From contig JBBTBY010000080.1 in the NCBI GenBank assembly GCA_038043445.1, positions 1-46,362 on the forward strand: 46,362 nucleotides of DNA. Direction: 5' to 3'. How positions within the stretch are numbered: the stretch's first letter is position 1; every line of letters begins with the position of its first letter. The stretch comes from Spirochaetota bacterium. Lineage in GTDB: Bacteria; Spirochaetota; Brachyspiria; Brachyspirales; JACRPF01. The notes under the pieces were generated by a model. It did not search any database. It saw only the letters and a list, made by a program, of their open reading frames with translations, and was not told where the DNA came from. The position numbers and the translations under genes were made by a program. Shown here piece after piece: positions 8,379-17,900 of this stretch.

Positions 8379-9368
8379 GTGGCGGATGATGTGATCACAA
8401 AAATACGCGACACGCTCAGGCGCAATGCCGATGTGCAGGCGTTCCTGGCGGGTTTTGTCATCGGCTGGATATTCTCGTTCATCGTCGCATTGATGAATCA
8501 CCATGGCTTTTTCGCATCGTTCGGACGCGGGCTCATCGGCGCTGTCGTCGTCGGTGCCGTGTTCTGGGGTGTGAAGTTCGCCGTCTATAAAGCGGCCCCG
8601 GAGCTTTTTGAAAAGGACGATGCTCCCCGCGAGGGTGATGCGGCGTCATTCCCGGAAGGGATACCGACAGCATCTGCATCACCTGCCCCGGCCGGATCCG
8701 CTCCTGTCGATGGTACGCCGTCCCGGGCGACCGCAGCCGCCGCCTATGCCGCCGGGAATCGCAGTAATGAACCGATGTTCGTCCCGCCGCCCTCTGCCAA
8801 TGCAGTGCGTGAGGAAGAAGAGAGAAAAGCGAGATATGCCCTTACACGATCGAATGTCGATGGTTTGGAGGATGATTACGCTTCAACGATAGCGGCATCG
8901 CCCTCGTCGCCGACGCCTTTTCCGGCGGCGCCACCCCCGGTGACACCTACCCAGCCTGTCGCTCCTTCGGGGAATGATACGGTTCTTCCGACCGCACCGG
9001 TCATGGATGACGTGTCGCCCCCGCTTATTCCCAGTGTGGACCCAATGGATGATGTTGATAAAAATTCGAATTTAAGGCATAATACCACGGCTACTCCACC
9101 CGCATCCGATACTATCGATGCCATCATCGCTCCCCCGACGAAGTCGCTCATCGATGATTTTGCGCTCGACAAGGCGAAAGAGCAGATGCGGATAGAGTCG
9201 CGATCGAACGATGAAGCGGAGGGGAGCGTACGCGGGTTCACGAAAAGCCAGTCGGGGGGATCGTTCGTGTACGATAAGAATCGGGAGATAAAGCTCCCGA
9301 ACAACCCTGAGGTCATGGCGCGTGCGGTACGTACGATGCTGAAGCGGGACACGGACGGCGGGAAGTGA
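8379..9368 (+). CDS. Membrane-anchored protein of unknown function in flagellar operon
   Basis: This 329-residue protein begins at GTG 8379, three bases after the flhG stop. I do not recognise a named family. Residues about 20-40 and 46-66 form two hydrophobic helices separated by a short HHGFFASFGRG loop, so the protein probably forms a membrane hairpin. The following 170-190 residues are rich in Ala, Pro, Ser, Thr and Asp and are probably disordered. The last 35 residues are more ordered (FVYDKNREIKLPNNPEVMAR, then a helix ending MLKRD) and may be a docking motif. Its place between flhG and fliA suggests a role in motility or its regulation, which is inference only. Confidence 0.75.
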   Translation: MADDVITKIRDTLRRNADVQAFLAGFVIGWIFSFIVALMNHHGFFASFGRGLIGAVVVGAVFWGVKFAVYKAAPELFEKDDAPREGDAASFPEGIPTASASPAPAGSAPVDGTPSRATAAAAYAAGNRSNEPMFVPPPSANAVREEEERKARYALTRSNVDGLEDDYASTIAASPSSPTPFPAAPPPVTPTQPVAPSGNDTVLPTAPVMDDVSPPLIPSVDPMDDVDKNSNLRHNTTATPPASDTIDAIIAPPTKSLIDDFALDKAKEQMRIESRSNDEAEGSVRGFTKSQSGGSFVYDKNREIKLPNNPEVMARAVRTMLKRDTDGGK

Positions 9369-9393
9369 ATGACGATTTTCCACGGGAAGGAGA

Positions 9394-10182
9394 ATGGAGT
9401 CAGTGAAGATCACGGATGAGAACGAGCTTGAGCACTGGCGCAAGTACAAAAAGAAGAAGACTTCGGCGCTTCGCGAAGCGCTCATAAAGAAGTATGCCCC
9501 GCTCGTGAAGTACGTGGCGGGGAAGATCGCGATGTCCATGCCCGAGAACATCGATTTCAATGACCTTGTCAGCGACGGTTCCTTCGGTCTTATCGATGCC
9601 GTCGAAAAATACGATCCCGACCGGGACATAAAATTCAAGACCTATGCGGTCACCCGTATCCGCGGCGCCATATTCGATGCGCTCCGTTCGCGCGACTGGG
9701 TCCCGCGTTCGATGCGCAAGAAAGCGAAAGAGATAGAACGTGCCGTGCAGATACTCGAGGCGAAATTCGGCCGCGATGTGAGCGATGATGAGGTCGCCAA
9801 AGAGATAGGCATGGATATGGACGAGTACCAGAAGGTGATGAAACGCATCACCGAGTCGTCGGTGGTCTCGCTCAATGATGTGTACTACACCGGTGATGAT
9901 TCGGATGAGATATCGTTCGCCGATACGCTTGCCGGCCCCGAGGGGCTCAATCCCGATATCCTCGCCGAACGCGACGAGATACGAGGGACCATCGTAGAGG
10001 CGCTCAAGACGCTCCCTGAAAAAGAGAAGCAGGTGCTCATCCTCTATTATTATGAGGACCTCACGCTCAAGGAAATAGGCGCGGTGCTCAACGTGACCGA
10101 AAGCCGCGTATCGCAGCTGCATACGAAAGCCATTCAGGAATTGCGCTACAAGCTCAATGAAATAAAGAAGAGTCTCGTCTAA
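9394..10182 (+). CDS. fliA: RNA polymerase sigma-28 factor FliA/WhiG type
   Basis: This is an alternative sigma factor for late flagellar and motility genes. The 262-residue protein contains region 2 (about 25-95, including PENIDFNDLVSDGSFGLIDA and the RIRGAIFDALRSRDWVPRS segment characteristic of the FliA/WhiG/SigD group). Region 3 spans about 100-165, and region 4 about 195-255 ends in the helix-turn-helix LKEIGAVLNVTESRVSQLH. The start is supported by GGGAAGGAG directly upstream. Late flagellar genes are not in this window, so its targets lie elsewhere. Confidence 0.95.
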   Translation: MESVKITDENELEHWRKYKKKKTSALREALIKKYAPLVKYVAGKIAMSMPENIDFNDLVSDGSFGLIDAVEKYDPDRDIKFKTYAVTRIRGAIFDALRSRDWVPRSMRKKAKEIERAVQILEAKFGRDVSDDEVAKEIGMDMDEYQKVMKRITESSVVSLNDVYYTGDDSDEISFADTLAGPEGLNPDILAERDEIRGTIVEALKTLPEKEKQVLILYYYEDLTLKEIGAVLNVTESRVSQLHTKAIQELRYKLNEIKKSLV

Positions 10183-10204
10183 TCATTGACAAGGCGTATC
10201 GCGC

Positions 10205-12172
10205 ATGAATGAACTCAAAAAAATGATACTGGCGGGCGACCTGTACCGCACTATGAAGGACGCGCCGCGCCGCGTTGAATTCGCCGTCCCGTCGGTGGAG
10301 GCGGGTCTCAGGAAAGCGGCCGAGTATTTTCGCTGCGCTGTCGAGGACGTTGCCTACGATATCATCGAGAACGGCAAAGAGGGTGTGTTCGGCGTCGGCG
10401 GGAAACCGTACCGCGTGTCGTTCAGCTATACCCCGAGCATCCAGGGCTCGCTTCTGTCCGCTCGGTCGGAAGAGCAATTCATCCTGGGCCCGCTTCCGGA
10501 TGCGCGCAAGGTCATCGAGCCCAAGGATAAAGACAGTGAAGCGACGGTACGCGTGACGCGCAATGGCGTCATGCTCAAGGTCACGCCGAAAAAAGGGAAG
10601 GGCAAGGCTATCGAGGATCCGTTGGTGGTGCAGCAGATGCTCCTTGCAAAGGAGATATTCCAGTACGATGTGGAACTCGTCAATAGGATCGTAAAACAGG
10701 CCAAGGGACAGTCGATCAAGATAGCCGACTGGCAGCCGAACATCTACAACGACGGGCGCGTAACGCTCGATATCGCCGAAGACGAGATGCGCGTATTCGT
10801 CAATGTCTCCGCGCCGCAGAAGACCGGACGTGAGATAGACGAACAGGACATCAGGGAGATGCTCGAGAGTAACAGTGTCTCCTACGGCATCGATGAAAAG
10901 GCGATAAAAGAGGTCGTCGAACGATCGATAACCGGCAGGCCCTTCCTTATCGCAACAGGCACGCCCGCCGTGAACGGCGAGAACGCGCGCATTGAATACA
11001 AGGTCGATATCGAGAAGAAGAACGTCCCCAAGGCCATCGATGAGAATTCCGATGTCGATTATAAGGACCTGAGCATCATTGAGAACGTCACCGTCGGACA
11101 GGTGCTTGCGCAGAAGATAGAGGCGAGCGACGGTGTTCCCGGCAAGACGGTCAAGGGCCGCTTCATGGAGGCCAAGAAAGGGAAGGATATCGAGTTCGGC
11201 GATATCCTGGGACAGAACGTCGAAATGTCGGCAGACAAGACAAAAGTGGTGTCCAAGATCAACGGGCAGGTGGTCAATAATTTCAATAAGCTTTCCGTGG
11301 AACCGATATTCACGGTCAAGGGCGATGTGGGTCCGGAGACGGGGAATATCACGTTTCTCGGCAATGTCATCGTCGGCGGCAATGTTCTCGATAATTACAA
11401 GATACAGGCCGCGGGGAATATCGATATCAAGGGCTCGGTCGGGAAGGCCGAACTCGATTCCGAAGGCGACATCATGGTCAAGCTCGGCATCCAGGGCAAG
11501 GGCGGCGCGAAGCTCAAGGCCGGCAATGATGTCATCGTGAAATTCCTTGAGAACGCGCATGTCGATGTCGGGCGCGATGTGGTCGTCACCGAATCGATCA
11601 TGCATTCAACGATCGATGCCGGGCGGCGCGTCATACTCGTCGGCAGGAAATCCGTTATTACCGGCGGGCGCGTCCGTGCGTTCGAAGAGGTCAATGCGAA
11701 GGTGTTCGGCTCCGCCTCATCGGCGAAGACCGTCATCGAGGTGGGCATCGCCCCGCGCATTCGCCAGCGCATGGACGATCTGAACGCCGAAAAAGAGGGC
11801 ATAGAGAAAACGATCGAAGAGCTCGGGCGCAACGTCAAAACGCTCGAGGGGCTTGCCAAGGCGAAAAAACTCGACGAGGAGAAAGAGAAGCTCTTTACCG
11901 ATTCGAAGCAGAAGTACGCCGATGATCAGGCACGCATGATCGCCATTGCGAAAGAACTTGAGGAGATAACCGCATATCTCATGGGCGTACAGGTGGAGGC
12001 CCGTATCTCCGCAGCGAAGACGGTGTTCCCCGGCGTCCGCGTAGCGGTAAAGAGCGCGTACCTCGATGTGCGCGATACGTTCAAGGCCGTCACCTTTTTC
12101 GAGGAAGCGAACAATATCCAGATAGAAGCATACAAGGGTACACCGACGCAGGTGAAACGGGCGGCGGTGTAG
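10205..12172 (+). CDS. FapA (DUF342) family protein
   Basis: This 655-residue protein belongs to the FapA/DUF342 family of polymerising, beta-helix-containing proteins often found near motility genes. The N-terminal 20-75 residues resemble a Jag-N/KOW-like module (VEAGLRKAAEYFRCAVEDV, then GVFGVGGKPYRV). The central region has the family features GTPAVNGENARIEY, VTVGQVLAQKI and GVPGKTVKGR. It is followed by a glycine-rich beta-helix (about 390-510: GNITFLGNVIVGGNV and later repeats). A coiled coil (about 520-595) precedes the C-terminal module with FPGVRVAV. Cell-surface or polar roles are known for some relatives, but the role here is unknown. Confidence 0.9.
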   Translation: MNELKKMILAGDLYRTMKDAPRRVEFAVPSVEAGLRKAAEYFRCAVEDVAYDIIENGKEGVFGVGGKPYRVSFSYTPSIQGSLLSARSEEQFILGPLPDARKVIEPKDKDSEATVRVTRNGVMLKVTPKKGKGKAIEDPLVVQQMLLAKEIFQYDVELVNRIVKQAKGQSIKIADWQPNIYNDGRVTLDIAEDEMRVFVNVSAPQKTGREIDEQDIREMLESNSVSYGIDEKAIKEVVERSITGRPFLIATGTPAVNGENARIEYKVDIEKKNVPKAIDENSDVDYKDLSIIENVTVGQVLAQKIEASDGVPGKTVKGRFMEAKKGKDIEFGDILGQNVEMSADKTKVVSKINGQVVNNFNKLSVEPIFTVKGDVGPETGNITFLGNVIVGGNVLDNYKIQAAGNIDIKGSVGKAELDSEGDIMVKLGIQGKGGAKLKAGNDVIVKFLENAHVDVGRDVVVTESIMHSTIDAGRRVILVGRKSVITGGRVRAFEEVNAKVFGSASSAKTVIEVGIAPRIRQRMDDLNAEKEGIEKTIEELGRNVKTLEGLAKAKKLDEEKEKLFTDSKQKYADDQARMIAIAKELEEITAYLMGVQVEARISAAKTVFPGVRVAVKSAYLDVRDTFKAVTFFEEANNIQIEAYKGTPTQVKRAAV

Positions 12173-12182
12173 GAGGCGATCG

Positions 12183-12518
12183 ATGAGCATATCGCCCCTC
12201 GATCTGCAGCAGATATACGCACAGCAGGTGAACGTGAGCCGTTCCGAGCATGCGCGTGTCGTCGAGCGCGCGCTTGCCGTGCAGTCCGAGGACCTCGATA
12301 TCTACCGCGATTCCGCCCTCAGGGATTCCACCGTCATGCGCGGAAATGAGACCTCAGAAAGCCGTTCCGTGCGGGAGCGGCGCGAGGGAAAGGGCCGGCG
12401 TTTTCTCTACCGGAATTATCGCCGCAGGAAAGGACCGGACGGCGAGGCTGTCATCGAAGGGGAATTCTCCCCCGATGCCGTTCCCGGGAAAGGGTCGATC
12501 ATCAATATTCTGAAGTAG
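12183..12518 (+). CDS. Small basic protein of unknown function, last gene of flagellar operon
   Basis: This 111-residue protein starts at 12183 with GGAGG six bases upstream and ten bases after the fapA-like gene. The N-terminal SPLDLQQIYAQQVNVSR is helical. The middle holds ETSESRSVRERREGKGRRFL followed by YRNYRRRK, a strongly basic stretch. It ends KGSIINILK. The pattern looks like a short conserved companion of flagellar-operon FapA genes, but I cannot name a family with certainty. The basic patch could bind nucleic acid or acidic protein surfaces; nothing more can be said. Confidence 0.75.
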   Translation: MSISPLDLQQIYAQQVNVSRSEHARVVERALAVQSEDLDIYRDSALRDSTVMRGNETSESRSVRERREGKGRRFLYRNYRRRKGPDGEAVIEGEFSPDAVPGKGSIINILK

Positions 12519-12523
12519 CGCGC

Positions 12524-13495
12524 CTATCGGGCGAGGCGTGACAGCTTCGACGAATGCGGTTTTGCCGCGTTGTAGCCGATGGCGATCATCTCTTTCGCTT
12601 TCGTGAAATCGAACATATTGAAATCGCGTACATCCGGTTCAATGAGCGTGTACCTGCCCCAGCTCCGCTTCGGGCGTATGAGTTCCTTCGAGAATATCCA
12701 TATCATGTTCGAGATGACATCGAAGATGCCCGGTGAAGAACGGCGCGCGGTCAGTATCGACCGTATCGCGTTGGGCTTGGTCTGCGGCGGCCCGCCGTGT
12801 CTGCGCGTCAGGTCCGCGATGCCCTTCGTGATGGCATCGATCGATTTCAGGGCGATGCGCTCCCTGCGGTCGGAAAAGATATCGTCCAGTTCGGCGAGAC
12901 GTTCGCGGCGCAGGCGCCGTCGCTCCTTCGGCGTTACCCGCGGGAGCACATTGACCGCGATGGAATAATTGCCGAGCTTCCGCGCGACATCCATGGGGAG
13001 CGGGTTCGTGATGCCCCCGTCGACGAGCATGCGTCCGCCGACGGCTACCGGTGCGAAGATCGCGGGCATGGAAAGCGATGCTACCACGGCTTCCACGAGC
13101 GGCCCTTCGGAGAATATCACTTCTTCCCCGGTGACGATATCGGTGGCCACGCAGACGAACGGTATCGGCAGGTCCTCGATGCGGTGGTCCCCGAGTATCT
13201 CGGTGAGGAAATTGCGGACATGATCGCTTTTTATGATGCCGCCGTGAGGGAATGACGGCCAGAAGAGATTGGTGAGCTTGAGGATATCGAGATTGCCGAT
13301 GATGCGGAGGATATCCTTCGTCCGAAGCCCGGCCGCGTACATGCTCCCAAGTACGGCCCCCATCGAGGTGCCGACTATCGCCGAGGGCGTGAGCGATAGC
13401 TCTTCGAGGTGCTTGAGCACGCCGATATGGGCGTAGCCGTATGCCGCGCCGGAACCGAGCACATAGACGATGCGTTTCTTGCCGAGACCGAACAT
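12524..13495 (-). CDS. Patatin-like phospholipase / RssA-type serine hydrolase
   Basis: This 323-residue patatin-fold hydrolase probably acts on phospholipid or acyl esters. The catalytic dyad is visible as the nucleophile-elbow motif GTSMG (Ser44) and DGG with Asp159, inside LVDGGITNPLPM. The oxyanion-hole region is unusual: GSGAAYGYAHIGVL (residues 14-27), where the family has GGGxRG and an Arg; here Tyr19 takes the Arg position. The C-terminal 120 residues are basic and not recognised. There is no signal peptide, so it is probably cytoplasmic. AAGGAG lies seven bases before the start. It ends five bases from the convergent flagellar operon. Confidence 0.88.
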   Translation of the reverse strand: MFGLGKKRIVYVLGSGAAYGYAHIGVLKHLEELSLTPSAIVGTSMGAVLGSMYAAGLRTKDILRIIGNLDILKLTNLFWPSFPHGGIIKSDHVRNFLTEILGDHRIEDLPIPFVCVATDIVTGEEVIFSEGPLVEAVVASLSMPAIFAPVAVGGRMLVDGGITNPLPMDVARKLGNYSIAVNVLPRVTPKERRRLRRERLAELDDIFSDRRERIALKSIDAITKGIADLTRRHGGPPQTKPNAIRSILTARRSSPGIFDVISNMIWIFSKELIRPKRSWGRYTLIEPDVRDFNMFDFTKAKEMIAIGYNAAKPHSSKLSRLAR

Positions 13496-13501
13496 GCATC
13501 A

Positions 13502-13543
13502 CTCCTTGCGAAGGAGTATATCACGCTTCCTTTTTTTTGACCA
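13502..13543 (-). promoter_or_regulatory. Putative promoter and ribosome-site hairpin of the patatin gene
   Basis: Reading the minus strand, TGGTCA (13543-13538), a 17-base spacer and TATACT (13520-13515) form a plausible sigma70 promoter. Immediately downstream, AAGGAG and CTCCTT with a three-base loop (13502-13516) form a six-base-pair inverted repeat. Its second arm is the ribosome-binding site of the patatin gene. If transcription starts near 13508, only part of the hairpin would be in the RNA; if it starts further upstream, the site could be masked. Confidence 0.4.
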
Positions 13544-13599
13544 GCAAGCGCTTATCGCAACGCTTGCCGCAGTGCACAGCGATGGATATCTGCTCAGTA

Positions 13600-13631
13600 A
13601 GAGAACAGCGGGTTGCAACCCGCTGTTCTCT
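13600..13631. repeat. Perfect 32-bp palindrome between divergent genes
   Basis: The two 15-base arms, AGAGAACAGCGGGTT and its exact complement, are joined by a central GC, so all 32 bases are self-complementary. It lies between the divergent patatin and glutathione peroxidase genes, upstream of both promoters. There is no U-run on either side and it is not downstream of any gene, so it is unlikely to be a terminator. A large operator for a dimeric regulator or a mobile palindromic element are the options. Confidence 0.8.
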
Positions 13632-13667
13632 CGTGCATTCAGATATGAATCGCATGGTTGTGATGCG

Positions 13668-13695
13668 TTGACCATTCATCGAATATTAGTATATT
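13668..13695 (+). promoter_or_regulatory. Putative promoter of the glutathione peroxidase gene
   Basis: TTGACC (13668-13673), a 16-base spacer and TATATT (13690-13695) each match the sigma70 consensus at five of six positions. The surrounding sequence is AT-rich compared with the window. The predicted start near 13702 gives a leader of about 34 bases, with AGGAG eight bases before the start codon. Confidence 0.55.
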
Positions 13696-13735
13696 TAATT
13701 GAAGGCAGCTGGTTGATTTGACAGGAGATTTACGT

Positions 13736-14311
13736 ATGCGAAAATATGTGCTTGAATTTGGGGTAGCATTATTGTTGGCGGCATTTCTTGCCGGCGCAGA
13801 AAAAAAGGAGATACGTATGGCACCGATCTATGATAGTACGGTACAAGATATCGATGGGAAAGACCTGCCCCTGCGGTCGTTCTCGGGGAAAGTGCTCATG
13901 GTCGTGAACGTTGCGAGCAAATGCGGGTTCACGCCGCAGTATGAAGGACTTGAACGGCTCTACCGGAAGTACAAGGACAGAGGTTTCGTGATACTCGGCT
14001 TCCCGGCCAATGACTTCATGTGGCAGGAGCCGGGGAATGAAGGCGATATCAAACAATTCTGTAAAATGAAATATGATGTTACGTTCCCCCTTGCATCGAA
14101 GATATCGGTCAAGGGCAAGGATATGCATCCGGTGTACAAACTGCTCACATCAAAAGAGACCAACCCGAAGACCGCCGGCGAGATCGGATGGAATTTCACG
14201 AAATTCATCATCGCCCGGGACGGTTCTGTAGCGGCAAGGTTCGAATCCGCCGTTGTACCGGAAAGCCCCGATATCGTGAACGTGATAGAATCGCTTATCG
14301 CGAAGAAGTGA
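13736..14311 (+). CDS. Exported glutathione peroxidase (thioredoxin-dependent type)
   Basis: This is a peroxidase that reduces hydrogen peroxide or lipid peroxides. The 191-residue protein has an N-terminal signal-like segment (1-21, ending FLAGAEKK), so it probably acts in the periplasm, unlike most bacterial members. The catalytic tetrad is complete: peroxidatic Cys63 in NVASKCGFTPQY, Gln97 in MWQEPGN, and Trp152-Asn153 in GWNFTKF. Cys109 in KQFCKMKY sits where the resolving cysteine of thioredoxin-dependent enzymes is found. The start at 13736 is preferred over an in-frame TTG at 13718 because AGGAG precedes it. It has its own promoter and no clear operon partner. Confidence 0.92.
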   Translation: MRKYVLEFGVALLLAAFLAGAEKKEIRMAPIYDSTVQDIDGKDLPLRSFSGKVLMVVNVASKCGFTPQYEGLERLYRKYKDRGFVILGFPANDFMWQEPGNEGDIKQFCKMKYDVTFPLASKISVKGKDMHPVYKLLTSKETNPKTAGEIGWNFTKFIIARDGSVAARFESAVVPESPDIVNVIESLIAKK

Positions 14312-14334
14312 ACATGAGATTTTTGAACGGTCGT

Positions 14335-14357
14335 GCGCAGCGCTGCGCGATCATTTT
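14335..14357 (+). terminator. Possible terminator between convergent genes
   Basis: A 14-base perfect palindrome (GCGCAGCGCTGCGC, 14335-14348) lies 23 bases after the peroxidase stop. It is followed by GATCA and then five T residues. The T-run is offset from the stem, so the call is tentative. The palindrome ends two bases before the stop codon of the convergent HIRAN gene, so it could serve both. Confidence 0.4.
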
Positions 14358-14770
14358 TCCGCGGGGAAGCGTATCATTATCTCAAGACGGACGTAATCGT
14401 CGTAATATTCCTTGCGGTTTATCTTCTTGAGCTGGCAGGCGACGGTGCCCGACTCGAGCTCAGGCGCGATGAGCGGCGTGATGATGCGCGGTACATAGCC
14501 GAGCTGTACGTAATCCTTTGAGTACACGGCGATTGCATGCGGGTCGTAGGGGTTATAGAGTTCTCGCACGAGCAGAAGATCCTCGCGCGGGTGCAGAAGA
14601 TCGATGATGCTGTCCCCGTCGTGATAATGGTAGCCGGCAACAAAACAGTGGATGCGCACGCACTTCTTGCCGTAATCCTGGCGGATGATAACGCGTTTAA
14701 AACTGTCATCCGAACGGACGACAGTCGTCTTGACCGCGGCTTGTTTCACGTTATCGGGGCTCCCTTGCAT
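14351..14770 (-). CDS. HIRAN-domain protein
   Basis: This 139-residue protein is essentially a single HIRAN domain, a small beta-barrel that in eukaryotic HLTF binds 3' DNA ends and is often stand-alone in bacteria. The motif set is visible: VAGYHYHDG, then LVRELYNPYDPHAIAVYS (the core L-x-REPxNPxDpxAI signature) and LGYVPRIITPLI. The first 40 residues are not recognised. No clear ribosome-binding site precedes the start. The gene is isolated between convergent and divergent neighbours. A DNA-repair or DNA-binding role is inferred from the domain only. Confidence 0.88.
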   Translation of the reverse strand: MQGSPDNVKQAAVKTTVVRSDDSFKRVIIRQDYGKKCVRIHCFVAGYHYHDGDSIIDLLHPREDLLLVRELYNPYDPHAIAVYSKDYVQLGYVPRIITPLIAPELESGTVACQLKKINRKEYYDDYVRLEIMIRFPAEK

Positions 14771-14906
14771 GATCGTCTTTGGAATGTAACGCAGGAATGG
14801 AAAATGTCAATACGCGAAAGGCGTGTTCTGCGGCGTGAGCGCCATATGCGCTTTACTTTTCATCATGGACGGTATATACTGCTTACCCCTCGCGCAGAGT
14901 GCGCGC

Positions 14907-14934
14907 TTGACACCGCATGGAATTATCGTAGTTT
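14907..14934 (+). promoter_or_regulatory. Candidate promoter of the activase gene
   Basis: A perfect -35 TTGACA (14907-14912) is followed after 16 bases by TAGTTT (14929-14934), a weak -10. The flanking DNA becomes AT-rich up to 14955. The 227-base gap between the divergent HIRAN and activase genes holds nothing else that I recognise. Confidence 0.4.
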
Positions 14935-14997
14935 AGATATTCTATCAATACTCAAAAGCGCGCATTGGGCGCGAATACCCGCAAGGAGAGTCCTGCA

Positions 14998-17900
14998 ATG
15001 AAAGTCATCGGAGTATGTCTCGGGGCATCGACGGTCTCATTCGTGAAAATGGAGAATGAGGGCGGAACGCCGCGCGTATTGGAAGTGAAGAGCATTGTCC
15101 ATAACGGTGACCCGAAGGGTGTGTTCCTTGAGAACCTGAAATCGCTTGACCGCGAGCATCTGCCGGTGGTCGTGACCGGCCGGAAATTCCGTGAGCTCGT
15201 GAAATTGCCGACGATATCCGAACCGGAAGCGGCGGAAGCGGCGCTTCAGTTCATCAACAAGGATAATAAGAAATACTCCTGCATCGCGAGCGTCGGCGGC
15301 GAGACGTTCATCGTCTATACGCTCGATGCCGAGAACCGCATCAACAATGTCGTCACCGGGAACAAATGCGCATCCGGCACCGGCGAATTCTTCATGCAGC
15401 AGATAAAGCGCATGAACCTCGACATCAAGGACGCAGTGAAGGTCGCCCGCGGGGTGAAGCCCTTCAAGGTGTCCGGCCGCTGTTCCGTGTTCTGCAAGTC
15501 CGATTGTACGCATGCGCTCAATAAAGGCACGGATATCGGCGAAGTGACATCCGGTCTTTCACAGATGATAGCGGAAAAGATCGTCGAGCTTCTGCGCAAG
15601 GCGAAGCAGGACCGTGTCCTGGTCGTCGGCGGCACGTCGCAGAACGATGTCGTCATGGATTTTCTCCGTGCACAGGTGCCGACCATCGAGATCCCGAAAG
15701 AGGCGACGCATTTTGAGGCGCTGGGCGCCGCGCTCTACGGTCTTGCGAACGATGTCGATAAGGTCGAATCGTTCGATGATATCTTCATCCCGCGCGAGAG
15801 CTCCTTCGATTTCCTTGAGCCGCTGTCCCGATACGAGAGCCATGTGACCTTCAAGCACATGGACCGCGGTATCGCTCATGACGGCGACCGGTGCATCATC
15901 GGTCTTGACGTCGGTTCTACGACCACAAAAGCGGTCGTGCTGCGCACCGAGGATAATAAGATCCTTGCATCGATATATCTCCGCACGAACGGTAATCCCG
16001 TGCAGGCATCGCGCGAATGCTATAAGGCGCTCCTGGAGCAGATCGGTTCGGCGAAGATAAACATCGTCGGGCTCGGTACCACGGGTTCCGGCCGCCAGAT
16101 CGCCGGTCTTCATGCCCTCACCGACGGTATCATCAATGAGATAGTGGCCCATGCCACTGCGGCAACGCATTTTGACGATGAAGTCGATACCATTTTCGAG
16201 ATCGGCGGGCAGGACGCGAAATACACCTATATCGTCAATAAAGTGCCCGCGGACTATGCGATGAACGAGGCATGTTCGGCCGGTACGGGATCGTTCCTCG
16301 AGGAATCGGCGTACGAATCGCTTCGCATCGATGTGAAGGATATAGCCGAGATCGCCATGAAGGGCAAGCGTCCGCCGAATTTCAACGATCAATGCGCGGC
16401 GTTCATTTCGAGCGACATCAAGACCGCGTTCCAGGAAGACATTTCCCGCGAGGACGTTGTCGCCGGGCTCGTATACTCCATCTGCACTAATTATGTGAAC
16501 CGCGTGAAGGGCACGCGCACCGTCGGCAAGAAGATATTCATGCAGGGCGGTGTGTGTTATAACAAAGCCGTTCCCATGGCCATGGCGGCGCTCACCGGCA
16601 AGCACATCATCGTCCCGCCGGACCCGGGACTCATGGGCGCGTACGGCGTCGCCCTCGAAGTGAAAGAGAAAATATCGCTTGGTTTTCTCGACGAAAAAGC
16701 GTTCGATCTCGCAGAACTCGCCGGCCGTGAAGTGAAGTACAAAAAGCCCTTCATCTGCATGGGCGGTACCGAGCACTGCGACCGTAAATGCTCGATCAAC
16801 ATGATAGAGGTGATGGGAAAGACATTTCCCTTCGGCGGGGCATGCAACAAGTACTACAATGAGCTTCTCAAAGTGAAGTATGAGACAGAAAAATACGATT
16901 ATGTGAAGAAGCGCGATTATCTCACCTTCGTCAAGCATGCCGTCGCACCGGCAAGTTTACCGAAGGACGCGAAGACGGTAGGGATAAACCGATCGTTCCA
17001 TACGAGCACACTGTTCCCGCTGTACTATAATTTTTTCACCCAGCTCGGGTACAATGTCATCGTGTCGAGCGAGGCGAAGGATGAGGGCATAGAGCGCGAA
17101 CTTACGTCGTTCTGTTACCCGGCACAGCTGTCGCTCGGGCTCTTCCAGGACCTCATCGACAAGAAACCCGACTTCATTTTCCTCCCGAACAATGTCGAGA
17201 TGTATGTGAACAAGGCGGAGCACAACCGCGTCGACTATAACGCGACGTGCATTTTCGTGCAGGGCGAGCCGTACTATCTCAAGCAGTCGTATAAGAACGA
17301 TTACGATTTCAACAAAGTGATATCGCCGACGTTCAATTTCGCGTACGGGTACGAGACGCAGGAGAAACCGTTCGCCGAAGCGGCGCACGCCCTCGGCGTG
17401 AAGGATGCCGCGAAGATAAAAGCGGCGTACGATCTCGCCGTTGCCAAGCAGAAAGAATATATGCAGGAGATGAACGCTATCGCGAAGAAGTTCATGGAAG
17501 AGCTCGAGAAGAACCCGCAGGATTTCGCCATCGTGCTTTTCGGGCGGCCGTACAACTCGTTCATCGACGTGGCGAACAAGGGTATACCGCAGAAATTCGC
17601 ATCGCGCGGCGTATATATCATTCCGTATGATATGTTCGATTATCACAATGAGCCGGTGAACCCTGACATGTACTTCGAGGTGGGCAAGAAGATACTCAAG
17701 GGCTCGCAGATCGTCAAGCGGCATCCGCAGCTCTTCGGCACCTATATCACGAATTTCTCGTGCGCGCCGGATTCGTTCATCGTGACATATTTCCGCGATG
17801 TGATGGGAACGAAACCCTCGCTCACGCTCGAGCTCGACGGGCATACCGCCGATGCGGGGATAAACACCCGTATCGAAGCGGCGCTCGACATCATCCGCAA

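Noticed and set aside
13496-13735. The 240-base gap as a small RNA or riboswitch locus
   Set aside because: Its features are explained by two promoters, a ribosome-site hairpin and one palindrome; no known riboswitch architecture was recognised.
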